From the NCBI GenBank assembly GCA_903884945.1, contig CAISGR010000020.1, positions 22,256 through 86,255 on the forward strand: a stretch of 64,000 nucleotides of DNA, read 5' to 3'. Made by a program: the position numbers and the translations under genes. Shown here piece by piece: positions 1-7,631 of the stretch. Within the stretch, counting starts at the first letter, position 1. Every line of letters starts with the position of its first letter. Origin of the DNA: an uncultured bacterium (GTDB lineage Bacteria; Pseudomonadota; Alphaproteobacteria; Sphingomonadales; Sphingomonadaceae). Below the pieces are notes generated by a model, which had not been told where the DNA came from, did no database searches, and saw only the letters and a list, made by a program, of their open reading frames with translations.

Positions 1-273
1 GGTTTCCGGCCGATCGCGGGGCGGCCGAGCTTCGTCTTCTCTGACGTAGCTTATGTCGAACTCGAAGCTGCGCTGCCCGATGCGGACGATATCATTGCGA
101 TCGGCCAGGACCCCTATGTGCTGATCCGTCCGGAAGGAGATTGGGATCGTCCGGGCCCGCTCGACCTTTCGCGCAACCGCCCCGCTTCTACTGGTCACGC
201 GCGCCTCCGAGCGCGGTCCTGCGGCACCGCTCGTTTGGAGCAGTCACGAACGGGGTCAAGGGGAGAAGCCTGA
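1..273 (+). CDS. C-terminal part of an unrecognised protein (5' end outside window)
   Basis: An open frame runs from base 1 to a TGA at 271-273 without a start in the window. Its first 60 or so codons give a plausible acidic protein sequence (for example the stretch ELEAALPDADDI), while the tail is Arg/Ser-rich and less convincing. The stop shares its final base with the ATG of the next gene (TGATG), which suggests translational coupling and argues that this frame is real. I do not recognise a family and assign no function. Confidence 0.4.
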   Translation, partial: GFRPIAGRPSFVFSDVAYVELEAALPDADDIIAIGQDPYVLIRPEGDWDRPGPLDLSRNRPASTGHARLRARSCGTARLEQSRTGSRGEA

Positions 274-731
274 TGGAAGGCTTCGACCAGCGAAGCAGAG
301 ATCTCGCACCGCGCGAGGCGATGGATGACACGTCTCTTGGTGGCGCGGCGGTGCCCAGTACCAAGACTGAACCCCCGCCCGGCGCCGAATTCGCCGCCTG
401 GCTTCTCATGGCGCGGCGTCTAAGGGAGGACGTTCTTGGTAGGGAGCTCTTCTCCGATCCGGCCTGGGACATTCTTCTTGACATCTATGCGGCCGAGGGG
501 CGCGGTGAGCGAATCCAAATTAGCAGCCTCGCACCAATGAGCAACGTGCCTTCAAGCACGGCCCGCCGCTGGGCGCACAAGTTAGAGGCACTCGGCTTGC
601 TTGAGCGCGACCGTGATACGCGCGACCAGCGGCTCAGCTATATTCGATTGAGCAGATACGGACATGACCGGGTCATGGTTTTTATCGAGCGACTTACCGC
701 CAAGGGCCCGCCGCCGCCGATCATACGCTAA
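273..731 (+). CDS. MarR-like winged-helix DNA-binding protein
   Basis: A 152-residue protein. The C-terminal half has the layout of a MarR-type winged helix: a recognition-helix region around SNVPSSTARRWAHKLEALG, followed by a wing with RDTRDQRLSYIRLS. The start at 273 is chosen because a GGGGAGAAG ribosome binding site lies just upstream and the ATG overlaps the stop of the preceding frame; longer in-frame starts would add an Arg-rich segment that does not look like protein. The role would be transcriptional control, but no target can be named. It converges with the small gene at 728-1003. Confidence 0.72.
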   Translation: MEGFDQRSRDLAPREAMDDTSLGGAAVPSTKTEPPPGAEFAAWLLMARRLREDVLGRELFSDPAWDILLDIYAAEGRGERIQISSLAPMSNVPSSTARRWAHKLEALGLLERDRDTRDQRLSYIRLSRYGHDRVMVFIERLTAKGPPPPIIR

Positions 732-1003
732 ATTTTCCGATCGTCTCGGCGACGGCGGGGGAACGTTTTGGCGAACTGCGGGATCCGGCTTTGCTGCTTC
801 AGCCCCACCGGCAGACAAGGAAGGCACCTTGCCTGGAAACCGACACCGGTGCGCAGCTCACGCTTCGCGCGCTGCACGGCTCGCTCGATTGACGCTGCGC
901 AATCGCCGTCGCCCATGTCCATGGCGTCGAGAAGTTCCAACGCTTCATCGAGCCTGCGGACAATCGTGGAGAGCGTCTGCTGCACGTCCCTGTCCCGTTT
1001 CAT
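728..1003 (-). CDS. Small hypothetical protein, helical
   Basis: A 91-residue leftward frame. The first half, rich in Arg, Glu, Leu and Asp (QQTLSTIVRRLDEALELLD), looks like an amphipathic helix; the tail is basic. The ATG at 1003 has a GGGAG element 9 bases upstream. The 3' end overlaps the stop of the convergent winged-helix gene by 4 bases. No family is recognised; the tail after about residue 50 is unusual in composition, so the true extent is uncertain. Confidence 0.5.
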   Translation of the reverse strand: MKRDRDVQQTLSTIVRRLDEALELLDAMDMGDGDCAASIERAVQRAKRELRTGVGFQARCLPCLPVGLKQQSRIPQFAKTFPRRRRDDRKI

Positions 1004-1307
1004 GCCGTGGGTCTCCCGATGCAAAACGGACCGATAAGTTGCGCGTTACGCCCGATGCCCCCGCGCGACGCGCGGGAGCCGGGGCTGGTAACATGACAAG
1101 AGACATGCGCCTGCGCTTTTAGCCGCAAGCGACCTGGACATATGCACAGGCGCCCCGGCGGAAGCTCCGCCGAGGACATCGCTCTTGTCGGGATTACCAG
1201 TCCCGGCACTGCAGACTTGCAGCGCGGACAAGGAACTATCATGGTCGGCCACCAGCGCCAAGCCGATAGACGAGTTGGCAGTTGCCGTTGGGGCCGACGA
1301 CTGCTTG
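1004..1307. other. Non-coding stretch between leftward genes
   Basis: No convincing gene is seen on either strand. It holds a short perfect hairpin at 1060-1076 (CCCGCGC arms, three-base loop) without a T tract, so it is a weak terminator candidate for the SGNH gene upstream at most. Confidence 0.4.
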
Positions 1308-1711
1308 CTAGCGAAGCCATGCTCTCGCGATGTCACCGTAGCTTTGCGGATGGGCACCGTCTTTCGTGCGGTAGCGGCCAAGATCGGGTATCTCGTCGCC
1401 GAAGGTCGCGGCCACAAAGCGCACGATACGGGCCTGACCTCTTGCGTAGGGTAAAGCCAGATTGCGCGGCGCGTGTTCAGACGTACACGTATTGCCTTCA
1501 GATTGGCCGCAAGGAGAGGCTGCGCGGCGTCGTTGGTGCCGATGGAGATGATCTTTGCGCCGAGCATCCGACCGGGCAGCGGCCATCTCTTCATGTCGGC
1601 GGAGCGCGCACCTACTTGGGCGCGCACCTGGCACTCCTGCGAATAGATTGCGTTCACAGCCCGTGCGGTCCCGAGCCCAATGCTGTCGCCGAGAAATAGG
1701 CATTCGAACAT
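1308..1711 (-). pseudogene. SGNH/GDSL hydrolase-like gene broken by a frameshift
   Basis: The ATG at 1711 opens a frame with the SGNH block I (FLGDSIGLGTA, nucleophile Ser) and a block III-like IISIGTNDA. Near base 1450 the matching sequence moves into another frame, which then carries the block V motif DGAHPQSYGDIA (Asp-x-x-His) and ends at a TAG at 1308-1310. The join sits at a run of C (leftward strand, CTTTACCC then TACGCA): adding one C would give a continuous 134-residue protein, and the 404-base length becomes a multiple of three. Either a true loss of function or a sequencing error in the homopolymer. The intact enzyme would be a small secreted-type esterase or lipase-fold hydrolase; no signal peptide is evident. 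Confidence 0.72.
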
Positions 1712-1759
1712 AGCTGTGCTTCGGTTTGAGCATATGGGTTTCAATACGGCATCGTGGCT

Positions 1760-3019
1760 TCACAGGTCGAACCCGGTCGCGAGGCGATAGGCGAGCCTTG
1801 CGGGAGCCATATCCGCCGCGTTGAGCGCGACGATCGGCGCGATCTGCTTCACCCGCTCGCGCACTTGCGCCATAGGTGTTTCGACCTCGTTGCCGCCGGT
1901 GACGAGCTCGACCGCGACCTGACGGCATTCGCCGGTCGTCCGCGAGCGCGCCTCGATCAAGAAGGCGGGGCGACAGGGGCCAAGGGGCGTCAGCATGTCG
2001 AAGACCGGCTTCTCGATGCAAAGCTCGATGCCGCGTCGCTCGAATGGATGCCGGATGTCAATCAGCGCACGCAGCGCTTCGCGTTCAAACGCGGTGTCCA
2101 CGGGAATGAAGCGATGGCCATTTAGAATGGGCTGGGCGTAGCCGCGAAGCGGAGCATAGCCATGCGTCTCGGGAAATTGCCCGACGACGATAATGACGAG
2201 ATATGGCCCGTCGATCCGGTTGTCCCTCGTCGATGGCGACTGCACGCGGTTGGCCAGCGTCACCGGATCGCCGTCAGCAACATAGACGGTCGAACCCCGG
2301 ACATGATTTGCAAAGAGCGCAAGAAAGGCTTGAGGCGCATGCCCTCGCGGCCATTTTTTAGCTAGGGCGCGCAAACTCCCATAGACTTTGCGGCTGTGCA
2401 GCGCCCGCGGGTGGGTCCAAAAGGCGCGAGAGAGCTCAATGCCTGGCGCAACCGCAATGGCGCCCGTCACGGATGTGAGCGTCCTAAACTCGTCGCCGAT
2501 CGATCGTTGCTCGCTCTCCGCGCTGAGGGGAGAACAGCGATTGAGCCCGGCAACGTCGATCAACCGCCACAGAAGGCGTGCAAGCCTCGGGACCGATGTC
2601 TGACGGGTGCGGTCGTCGCTCGCTTCCTCGTCGGGGCGCTGAGCCAGCTTTTCTGGCGCGGGCCTGAGCACCTCGAAAAAACCGGTCGGCGGATCGGCCG
2701 GGGCATGCTGTCCGCGCACTTCGCTGATCCGGTTGGTAGCCTGTTCTCGGGAAAAAGGGCAGCCGGGGTGATGCTCGGGCCGATCGCTGCCGGTAAGTCG
2801 TCGTAGATAGTAAGTCTCGGCCTCCGACAGGAAGGCGGGGGTCAGGACCGGCGGTGCTTCGCCCGTGGGCAAGCAGTCGCAAGCGATCCATTTGCGGCCT
2901 ATCCGCGCCTGCTGAACGAGGACGATACCGGCCTCCTCGTCGGCACGCGAGCCACCGCCGACATACCAGCGCACCAGCGCCTCGCGCACGGGGAAGGGGA
3001 GGGCGATGCGGCGCGACAT
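1760..3019 (-). CDS. DUF1173-like conserved protein
   Basis: A 419-residue protein. The N-terminal third has three cysteines in the pattern CDC then C about 40 residues on, within a segment ending HHPGCPF, which fits the conserved N-terminal cysteines described for the DUF1173 family often found on alphaproteobacterial conjugative elements. The cysteines and neighbouring His could bind metal, which is inference. The start at 3019 is chosen because a strong GGAGG lies 6 bases upstream; an ATG 33 bases earlier lacks this. It is read divergently from the transglycosylase gene, with 140 bases between. Function is unknown. Confidence 0.75.
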   Translation of the reverse strand: MSRRIALPFPVREALVRWYVGGGSRADEEAGIVLVQQARIGRKWIACDCLPTGEAPPVLTPAFLSEAETYYLRRLTGSDRPEHHPGCPFSREQATNRISEVRGQHAPADPPTGFFEVLRPAPEKLAQRPDEEASDDRTRQTSVPRLARLLWRLIDVAGLNRCSPLSAESEQRSIGDEFRTLTSVTGAIAVAPGIELSRAFWTHPRALHSRKVYGSLRALAKKWPRGHAPQAFLALFANHVRGSTVYVADGDPVTLANRVQSPSTRDNRIDGPYLVIIVVGQFPETHGYAPLRGYAQPILNGHRFIPVDTAFEREALRALIDIRHPFERRGIELCIEKPVFDMLTPLGPCRPAFLIEARSRTTGECRQVAVELVTGGNEVETPMAQVRERVKQIAPIVALNAADMAPARLAYRLATGFDL

Positions 3020-3159
3020 TCGCCCCTCCGTGCTGCGATCGATCAGCCACATTCGAGCGCTCCTGGTTCCTCGTATCCGGCGTTAGCGACCCGGCGGCGC
3101 AGATTGACAGCGCGGCACGAGCAATCTCCACTTTTCAGACGGCAACAATGGAGGCTGCA

Positions 3160-4092
3160 ATGCGGGCAATTATGATCGGTTCGACCGTTGTCCTCGCGGC
3201 GCTGGCGACGTCGGCGAATGCCGCTGGGCCAAAGCGTCACGAACACCGTCGCGCTGAGGTGATCAGCATGGGGCAGCCCCCGGCAAGCGCTCCCGAGAAC
3301 CAGCACCCAAGCGAAAATGAGAAATTGCAAACCGTCTCCCCAGCTGCACCTACCTTTGCTGTGCACGATCTTCGCCGACGGTGGGTGGCCTTCCAGATGG
3401 CGGGGAGCTTCGCGGGGGCGCAGGCTGTGGCAGTCGTGTCGGATCCTGATGATCCATTCGCGCCGATGGAGCGGGCTTCGGATGGTATCACAGAGGTTCC
3501 GCCCGCGGCGATGCTGACCATACCTTTTTGGATGCGGGGCCCGCCCACGCCCGCGACTATTTCCGCCTACATGCCCGGCTGCGTACCGCTGGCATATCGT
3601 CCGACCGGCTTTCTTCGAACCGATGCCGAACAGCGGCGCGCCGCCTATTATGAACTGATGAGTAGCGTCGCCTGTGAGCACGGCCTTCCCGTCGGCCTTT
3701 TTGACGCCATGATCATTCGCGAGAGTCAATATCGTCCTGATGCTTTCTCTCTCAAGAATGCCTTCGGGTTGACCCAGCTGATGCCCGGGACCGCTGCCGC
3801 GCTGGGCGTCAATCGCTACAGTATCGAGGGAAATTTGCGGGGCGGCGCGCGCTATTTGCGTCAGCAGCTCGATCGCTTTGGCCAGTATCATTTGGCGCTT
3901 GCGGCCTACAATGCCGGGCCGGGCCGGGTCAGACAAGGCCGGGTGCCCGCGATCCGCGAGACGCGCGCTTATGTGGACAACGTGCTCGCCAACTGGACGA
4001 GGCTGAGTGGCCTTTCTCAAGCCAGTGGCACCGGCAACTCCGAGCCCTTGCGACCGGCGCCGTTCCGAAGAGCGCTTGTCTCTATCTTCTAG
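3160..4092 (+). CDS. Lytic transglycosylase with signal peptide (VirB1/TrbN-like role)
   Basis: A 310-residue protein with a hydrophobic signal segment (MIGSTVVLAALATSANA) and a C-terminal SLT domain at about residues 170-290. The catalytic Glu is in MIIRESQYRPDA, followed by GLTQLMPGTA and LAAYNAGPG, the classic SLT blocks. It would cleave peptidoglycan in the periplasm to make room for the secretion apparatus. The start at 3160 has GGAGG six bases upstream; a second ATG 12 bases earlier is possible. It lies 1.5 kb ahead of traA, in the same direction, as is usual for conjugation-associated transglycosylases. Confidence 0.9.
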   Translation: MRAIMIGSTVVLAALATSANAAGPKRHEHRRAEVISMGQPPASAPENQHPSENEKLQTVSPAAPTFAVHDLRRRWVAFQMAGSFAGAQAVAVVSDPDDPFAPMERASDGITEVPPAAMLTIPFWMRGPPTPATISAYMPGCVPLAYRPTGFLRTDAEQRRAAYYELMSSVACEHGLPVGLFDAMIIRESQYRPDAFSLKNAFGLTQLMPGTAAALGVNRYSIEGNLRGGARYLRQQLDRFGQYHLALAAYNAGPGRVRQGRVPAIRETRAYVDNVLANWTRLSGLSQASGTGNSEPLRPAPFRRALVSIF

Positions 4093-4138
4093 CTGGGTCA
4101 CGCCGCGCATCGCGTACGGCGCGCAGCGACTTCTTTTC

Positions 4139-4633
4139 TCAAAGATAGAAGTCGTCGCTTTGAGCAAGGCGCGCGCGGCGCTCGGTCACGGCCATCACCT
4201 CGTCCGCAACACGCTTGATCACCGCTTTCTGGAGCGGCGAAGCCCATTCCTTACGCACTTCGGAGCCGTCGAGTCCATCAAGCGCGTCCAGCACTTCAAT
4301 GAGCTTTTTCGGCAGGGAGACGAAGAATTCACAGAGCATCACGATCAGCGTCGCGTGCCGCTCGTCGCTAATCGGCTCGTCCTGCGGGAAGGTCTCGAGG
4401 CGAACGAAGGCCTGAACGATGTTGGTGCCGAGTGCGTGCAGGATCGTCTCGAATTCGTTCACCGTCATCGGCGCTCGCTTGGCGGGGTCACGATGGAGCA
4501 GAACCCCCAGCCGGCTTTTACTAATGCCGGTCTTGCCAGCGAGTTTCCGCTGCGCGGTATCGGTCTCGGCCATTGCGCGAAGTATTACCGGGACATAGTC
4601 GCGGCGTTCGCCGGCTTCGCCCAGCCCCTTCAC
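4139..4633 (-). CDS. Putative helix-turn-helix regulator
   Basis: A 164-residue protein starting with GTG; an in-frame stop lies just upstream, so this is the longest possible form. Residues 21-45 (AETDTAQRKLAGKTGISKS) resemble a Cro/XRE-type helix-turn-helix, followed by a helical C-terminal part. The position just ahead of the tra operon, read toward the transglycosylase gene, suggests control of conjugation genes, but this is inference. It could be a helical protein without DNA binding. Start is uncertain because no clear ribosome binding site is present. Confidence 0.65.
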   Translation of the reverse strand: MKGLGEAGERRDYVPVILRAMAETDTAQRKLAGKTGISKSRLGVLLHRDPAKRAPMTVNEFETILHALGTNIVQAFVRLETFPQDEPISDERHATLIVMLCEFFVSLPKKLIEVLDALDGLDGSEVRKEWASPLQKAVIKRVADEVMAVTERRARLAQSDDFYL

Positions 4634-4678
4634 TGCCTAAGCCCAAAGCTTGGGATGAGATGACATAATGACCCCCTG

Positions 4679-4693
4679 CCGTCCAACGGACGG
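4679..4693. promoter_or_regulatory. Short perfect inverted repeat in leader of leftward regulator
   Basis: CCGTCC and GGACGG separated by three bases, about 50 bases upstream of the GTG of the 4139-4633 gene, with an A-rich flank. There is no T tract, so an operator is more likely than a terminator. A further CCCAA-AGC-TTGGG hairpin lies closer to the start. Confidence 0.35.
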
Positions 4694-4784
4694 TGTAAAA
4701 GGATCATGAGAAAACGGTCATTGCAACAATGGTTGGGGCCAGATTGAGCAGCAATCCATTTACTATCCGGCCGATTGACGGCTG

Positions 4785-5228
4785 TTAATGGCGTGAGGCT
4801 CGACCGGAGCCCAAGAGACTTTGTTTCGTCTCGTCATCAAGAGCTTGCAGTATCTTTGAGGCCTTATGCTCGACAACGTAGTCGAACAAGAGAAGGGATA
4901 GGGCGTCCTCGAGCGCAAGCGCAGTGGCAAGCTTGTGGCTGAACGCTTTCTGCAGTGCCTCAAGATAATCGACGCTCCGTGAGGCAAGCTTGAGATCGAG
5001 GCTAATTTCGCCGGGGCCGGGCACGAGATCAAGATGCTCGCCAAGCGTCGTGACCTCGTGATCGTCGAGATGCGACTCATCGAACGCACGATATTCGATG
5101 AGTGCGGCAAGAGTTTGGTGCGCGAGGGTCGCATTCGAGTGAAGCCGGAGGCTCTCGGTCGTCAGGCGGAACAAGTCCTCTGACACGCGGAGAAGACAGC
5201 CTTGGGCTTCGGTGCTCTTGCCGCCCAC
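4785..5228 (-). CDS. Hypothetical protein upstream of the tra operon
   Basis: A 147-residue, mostly helical acidic protein. The GTG at 5228 is favoured by an AAGGAGA element 8 bases upstream. No motif is recognised; the segment VSEDLFRLTTESLRLHSNA begins a likely helical bundle. It is divergent from traA across a 360-base region holding a palindrome, which is the arrangement of a local regulator, but no helix-turn-helix is apparent. Its neighbour at 4139-4633 is read in the same direction and could share its transcript. Confidence 0.6.
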   Translation of the reverse strand: MGGKSTEAQGCLLRVSEDLFRLTTESLRLHSNATLAHQTLAALIEYRAFDESHLDDHEVTTLGEHLDLVPGPGEISLDLKLASRSVDYLEALQKAFSHKLATALALEDALSLLLFDYVVEHKASKILQALDDETKQSLLGSGRASRH

Positions 5229-5589
5229 TTGGTGATTTCTCCTTTTCTGATGAGAGACTGGTAACAGTCTGCAGAGGAGCGCCCCTTTTGGGCTCCAAAG
5301 GTTGATATTTCGCGAGTCTTCCCGCTGCGAATCTACCTTGGGCGCGCCTTGTCCGCAATTGCGGGGCGCGACGCCCGACTATCAAGGGCAGACTGCCCAA
5401 CTATCCGGATGCCACGTCCCGTCCATCGGGGCGCAAAGCCCAATACCAACGGGCAAAAGGCAGGGACTACAAAAAAATCCGCGCGATCGGCAACCATCCG
5501 CTCGTGGGAGCTTGCGACACGAATGGCCACTTGGTCCTTTCAATTTCGGGCGCGGCAGATCGCGTCTCCTGAAGCGAAGGAAACACCTC
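5229..5589. promoter_or_regulatory. Divergent control region ahead of traA
   Basis: About 360 bases without a gene between the leftward 4785-5228 gene and traA. A perfect inverted repeat AGACTG-gtaa-CAGTCT sits at 5255-5270, next to the GTG start at 5228. An imperfect hairpin (GGAGCgCCC with GGGCTCC) spans about 5275-5299. The tra promoter is expected here, but I cannot point to convincing -35 and -10 boxes. A run of seven A near 5470 separates the two halves. Confidence 0.5.
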
Positions 5590-5910
5590 ATGCAGTCCGT
5601 CCTCAAACAAAGCGGCCGGCTGGAGCTGGCGCTCCTTGTCCTCGCCGCGCTCCTTTTCGCCTTTTTCTTCTTCGCCGGGCCCGCCTTCGCCGGCGCCGAC
5701 ACGACGTTCGACACCGCCCTGACGAAGTTCACCGATTTTCTCGAAGGCTCAGGCGGCAAGATCATCACCGTCCTCTCGCTTGCCGGCGGCATCGTGGCAC
5801 TTGCTTCGGGCCGCTTCTCGATGGGCCAGATCGCCATCCCGGTCGGCGTCGGCGTCGGCGCGGGCACCGGCATTCCGATCGTTACCTCTACCGTCACGGC
5901 AACGATCTGA
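5590..5910 (+). CDS. traA: Conjugative pilin TraA
   Basis: A 106-residue prepilin. A long leader of about 40 residues ends in a hydrophobic stretch and AFA, a signal peptidase site before GADTTFD. The mature part has a helix (TALTKFTDFLEGSGGK) and two hydrophobic segments separated by a short polar loop (ASGRFSMGQ), as in F-type and VirB2-type pilins, giving about 66 residues. It would be the major subunit of the pilus. AAGGA lies 9 bases upstream of the ATG. First gene of the secretion operon, followed by traL. Confidence 0.85.
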   Translation: MQSVLKQSGRLELALLVLAALLFAFFFFAGPAFAGADTTFDTALTKFTDFLEGSGGKIITVLSLAGGIVALASGRFSMGQIAIPVGVGVGAGTGIPIVTSTVTATI

Positions 5911-5968
5911 AAGGTCCGACGGTCGGTCGGAATAGCAGATCCGGCCGGCTTTTGAAGAGGGTGGTGCA

Positions 5969-6259
5969 ATGGCCGCGGACAAGTACGTCATACCGTCTCA
6001 TCTAGACGATCCCGAGCTAATCGGGCTGTGGACGATAGATGAATTCCTGGCGATGGTTATCCCGTTCGTCTGGGGAATCCTGTCTCAGCACATTCTCATT
6101 GGCGTCGTGCTTTCGGGTGCGGGCTGGTGGGGACTGAAGAAGGCTAAGGCAGGACGGGCAACGTCTTGGCTGCTCCATTTGGCCTATTGGCATCTTCCGG
6201 CCGGGTTCACTGGCATGAAGGCCACGCCACCCTCTTATCTCCGACTGATGGCCGGGTAA
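5969..6259 (+). CDS. traL: Type IV conjugative transfer protein TraL
   Basis: A 96-residue small inner-membrane protein, close to the length of F TraL (91). The typical start IPSHLDDPELIGLWTIDEF is followed by one or two membrane segments and a WHLPAGF motif near the end. TraL is needed for F-pilus assembly. The gene follows traA and ends one base before the traE start, consistent with a shared transcript. Confidence 0.92.
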   Translation: MAADKYVIPSHLDDPELIGLWTIDEFLAMVIPFVWGILSQHILIGVVLSGAGWWGLKKAKAGRATSWLLHLAYWHLPAGFTGMKATPPSYLRLMAG

Positions 6260-6260
6260 G

Positions 6261-6827
6261 GTGGAGATCACCTACACACACGCCAAAAGCCAACGCGTCC
6301 TGAGGCAGCGCAATCTTCTCGTGATCGTATCGGTGATCCTGGGCGTCCTCTCCGGCATCTTGCTGTTGATCACTGCAACCCGTGACCGCGAGATCGTCCT
6401 GCAACCGGTCCTGGCACGGCCATTGGCGGTCAACAGCGCAGGAGTTTCGCGGGAGTATCTCGAGCTGATCACCCGTGACACCGCGGTGCTGACCCTCGAT
6501 CGCAGCCCTTCCAACCTCGAATATTGGATGAAGTCGGTCCTCGAGATCACTGCGCCGAGCGCGCAGGGGAAGATCCGCGGCGACCTCATGAAGATCGTCA
6601 ACGAGCAGCGCGGCTCCTCGATCGCGCAGTTCTTCACGATCCAGACGATGGAAATCGACCCTAAGAACCTGTGGTCCACCGTGACCGGGGATCTGCACAC
6701 GATCGTCGGGAACAAGGTCGTCTCCAGTGAGCGCCGGACTTTCCGTTTCGATTGGCAATATTCCGGACTGTCCCTGAAGCTTGTCGGCTTTGGAATGGTG
6801 ACGACCGGCAAGGAAAAGGATCAGTGA
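6261..6827 (+). CDS. traE: Type IV conjugative transfer protein TraE
   Basis: A 188-residue protein, the same length as F TraE. A single N-terminal membrane anchor (about residues 20-40, NLLVIVSVILGVLSGILLL) is followed by a periplasmic domain related to VirB5/VirB8-type factors. It takes part in pilus assembly at the inner membrane. The start is GTG directly after the traL stop, and the TGA overlaps the traK ATG by one base, so translation is probably coupled. Confidence 0.92.
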   Translation: MEITYTHAKSQRVLRQRNLLVIVSVILGVLSGILLLITATRDREIVLQPVLARPLAVNSAGVSREYLELITRDTAVLTLDRSPSNLEYWMKSVLEITAPSAQGKIRGDLMKIVNEQRGSSIAQFFTIQTMEIDPKNLWSTVTGDLHTIVGNKVVSSERRTFRFDWQYSGLSLKLVGFGMVTTGKEKDQ

Positions 6828-7630
6828 TGTCGGTCTACGCCATCGGCAGCGCCGCGACCGGCGCCGTCTTCCTCTCCCGCTATTACTGCTATTTGAGCCG
6901 GATCATCGGCGCTTCGCTCGTGGCGTTATCTTTCTTCCTCATCGCGGAACCGGCCTGGGCCGACCAAACGGTGATGGCGTCCGATGGCAGCCAAGTCGAC
7001 TGCGCCGCCTCTGCCAAGGATCTCACCAGGATCAGCCTGGTCGAGGATGAATTCGCTTCGGTCTCGAAAATCTCGACGGGCAATCCCGCCGACGACTTTT
7101 CGGTCGTGAACGAGCCGGTTCGCGGCGACATCTACCTGTCGGTGCCGGAAGGGTTCGGCCGACAGGCCCTTTCCTTCTTCGCCACCAGCAAGCGGGGCTA
7201 TGTCTACAAGTTCGTGTGCCGCGTCGCAGGCGAGCAGGCGGTCCAGGTGTTCATCTCGAACCCGGCGATCGCAAAGGACAAAGCGGGCGACACGGCGCCG
7301 CAAGTCGCAGCCGCTGATCCGCAGGAAACCGTGGTCGAGCTCGTGCAGGCGATGTACTCGAACAGCGTCATCGATGGGTACGAGATGCGTCAACGGGCGT
7401 TTCGACCCGTCTATGTTGGTACGCTCAAGGTCCAGATGATCGCCGAATATCGCGGCTCCGATCTCACCGGCCGCGTCCTTCGCATCGAGAATAGAGGCCC
7501 GGCCTCGGTCACGCTGAGCGAAGCGACCGTTGCGCCGCCGAGCGCGGTGGCGGTGTCGATCGCAGAGCCCAAGCTCGATCCAGGGAAGGTCACGACGGCC
7601 TACCTCGTTTCGCAAAACGGGAGGCAGTGA
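6827..7630 (+). CDS. traK: Secretin-like transfer protein TraK
   Basis: A 267-residue exported protein. A long signal peptide ends near EPAWA-D, about residue 45. TraK is the outer-membrane ring component, VirB9-like, which interacts with TraB and TraV; the C-terminal half (EYRGSDLTGRVLRIENRG) fits this type of beta-rich domain. The start at 6827 overlaps the traE stop (TGATG). It is somewhat longer than F TraK (242). Confidence 0.9.
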   Translation: MSVYAIGSAATGAVFLSRYYCYLSRIIGASLVALSFFLIAEPAWADQTVMASDGSQVDCAASAKDLTRISLVEDEFASVSKISTGNPADDFSVVNEPVRGDIYLSVPEGFGRQALSFFATSKRGYVYKFVCRVAGEQAVQVFISNPAIAKDKAGDTAPQVAAADPQETVVELVQAMYSNSVIDGYEMRQRAFRPVYVGTLKVQMIAEYRGSDLTGRVLRIENRGPASVTLSEATVAPPSAVAVSIAEPKLDPGKVTTAYLVSQNGRQ

Positions 7631-7631
7631 C

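Noticed and set aside
664..1122. Rightward open frame of about 150 codons
   Set aside because: Composition is Arg/Ser/Pro-rich as expected for a shadow of GC-rich DNA, and it overlaps the end of the winged-helix gene and the leftward small gene.
1754..2806. Several rightward open frames opposite the DUF1173-like gene
   Set aside because: They are antisense to a coherent 419-residue protein with a good ribosome binding site and show no protein-like features.
4763..5134. Leftward frame of 123 codons overlapping the 147-residue gene
   Set aside because: Ser/Arg-rich, no ribosome binding site, and fully overlapped by the better frame with AAGGAGA upstream.
5302..5589. Upstream extension of traA to a protein of about 200 residues
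   Set aside because: The extra part is not hydrophobic or conserved in type; the start at 5590 has a ribosome binding site and gives the normal pilin size.
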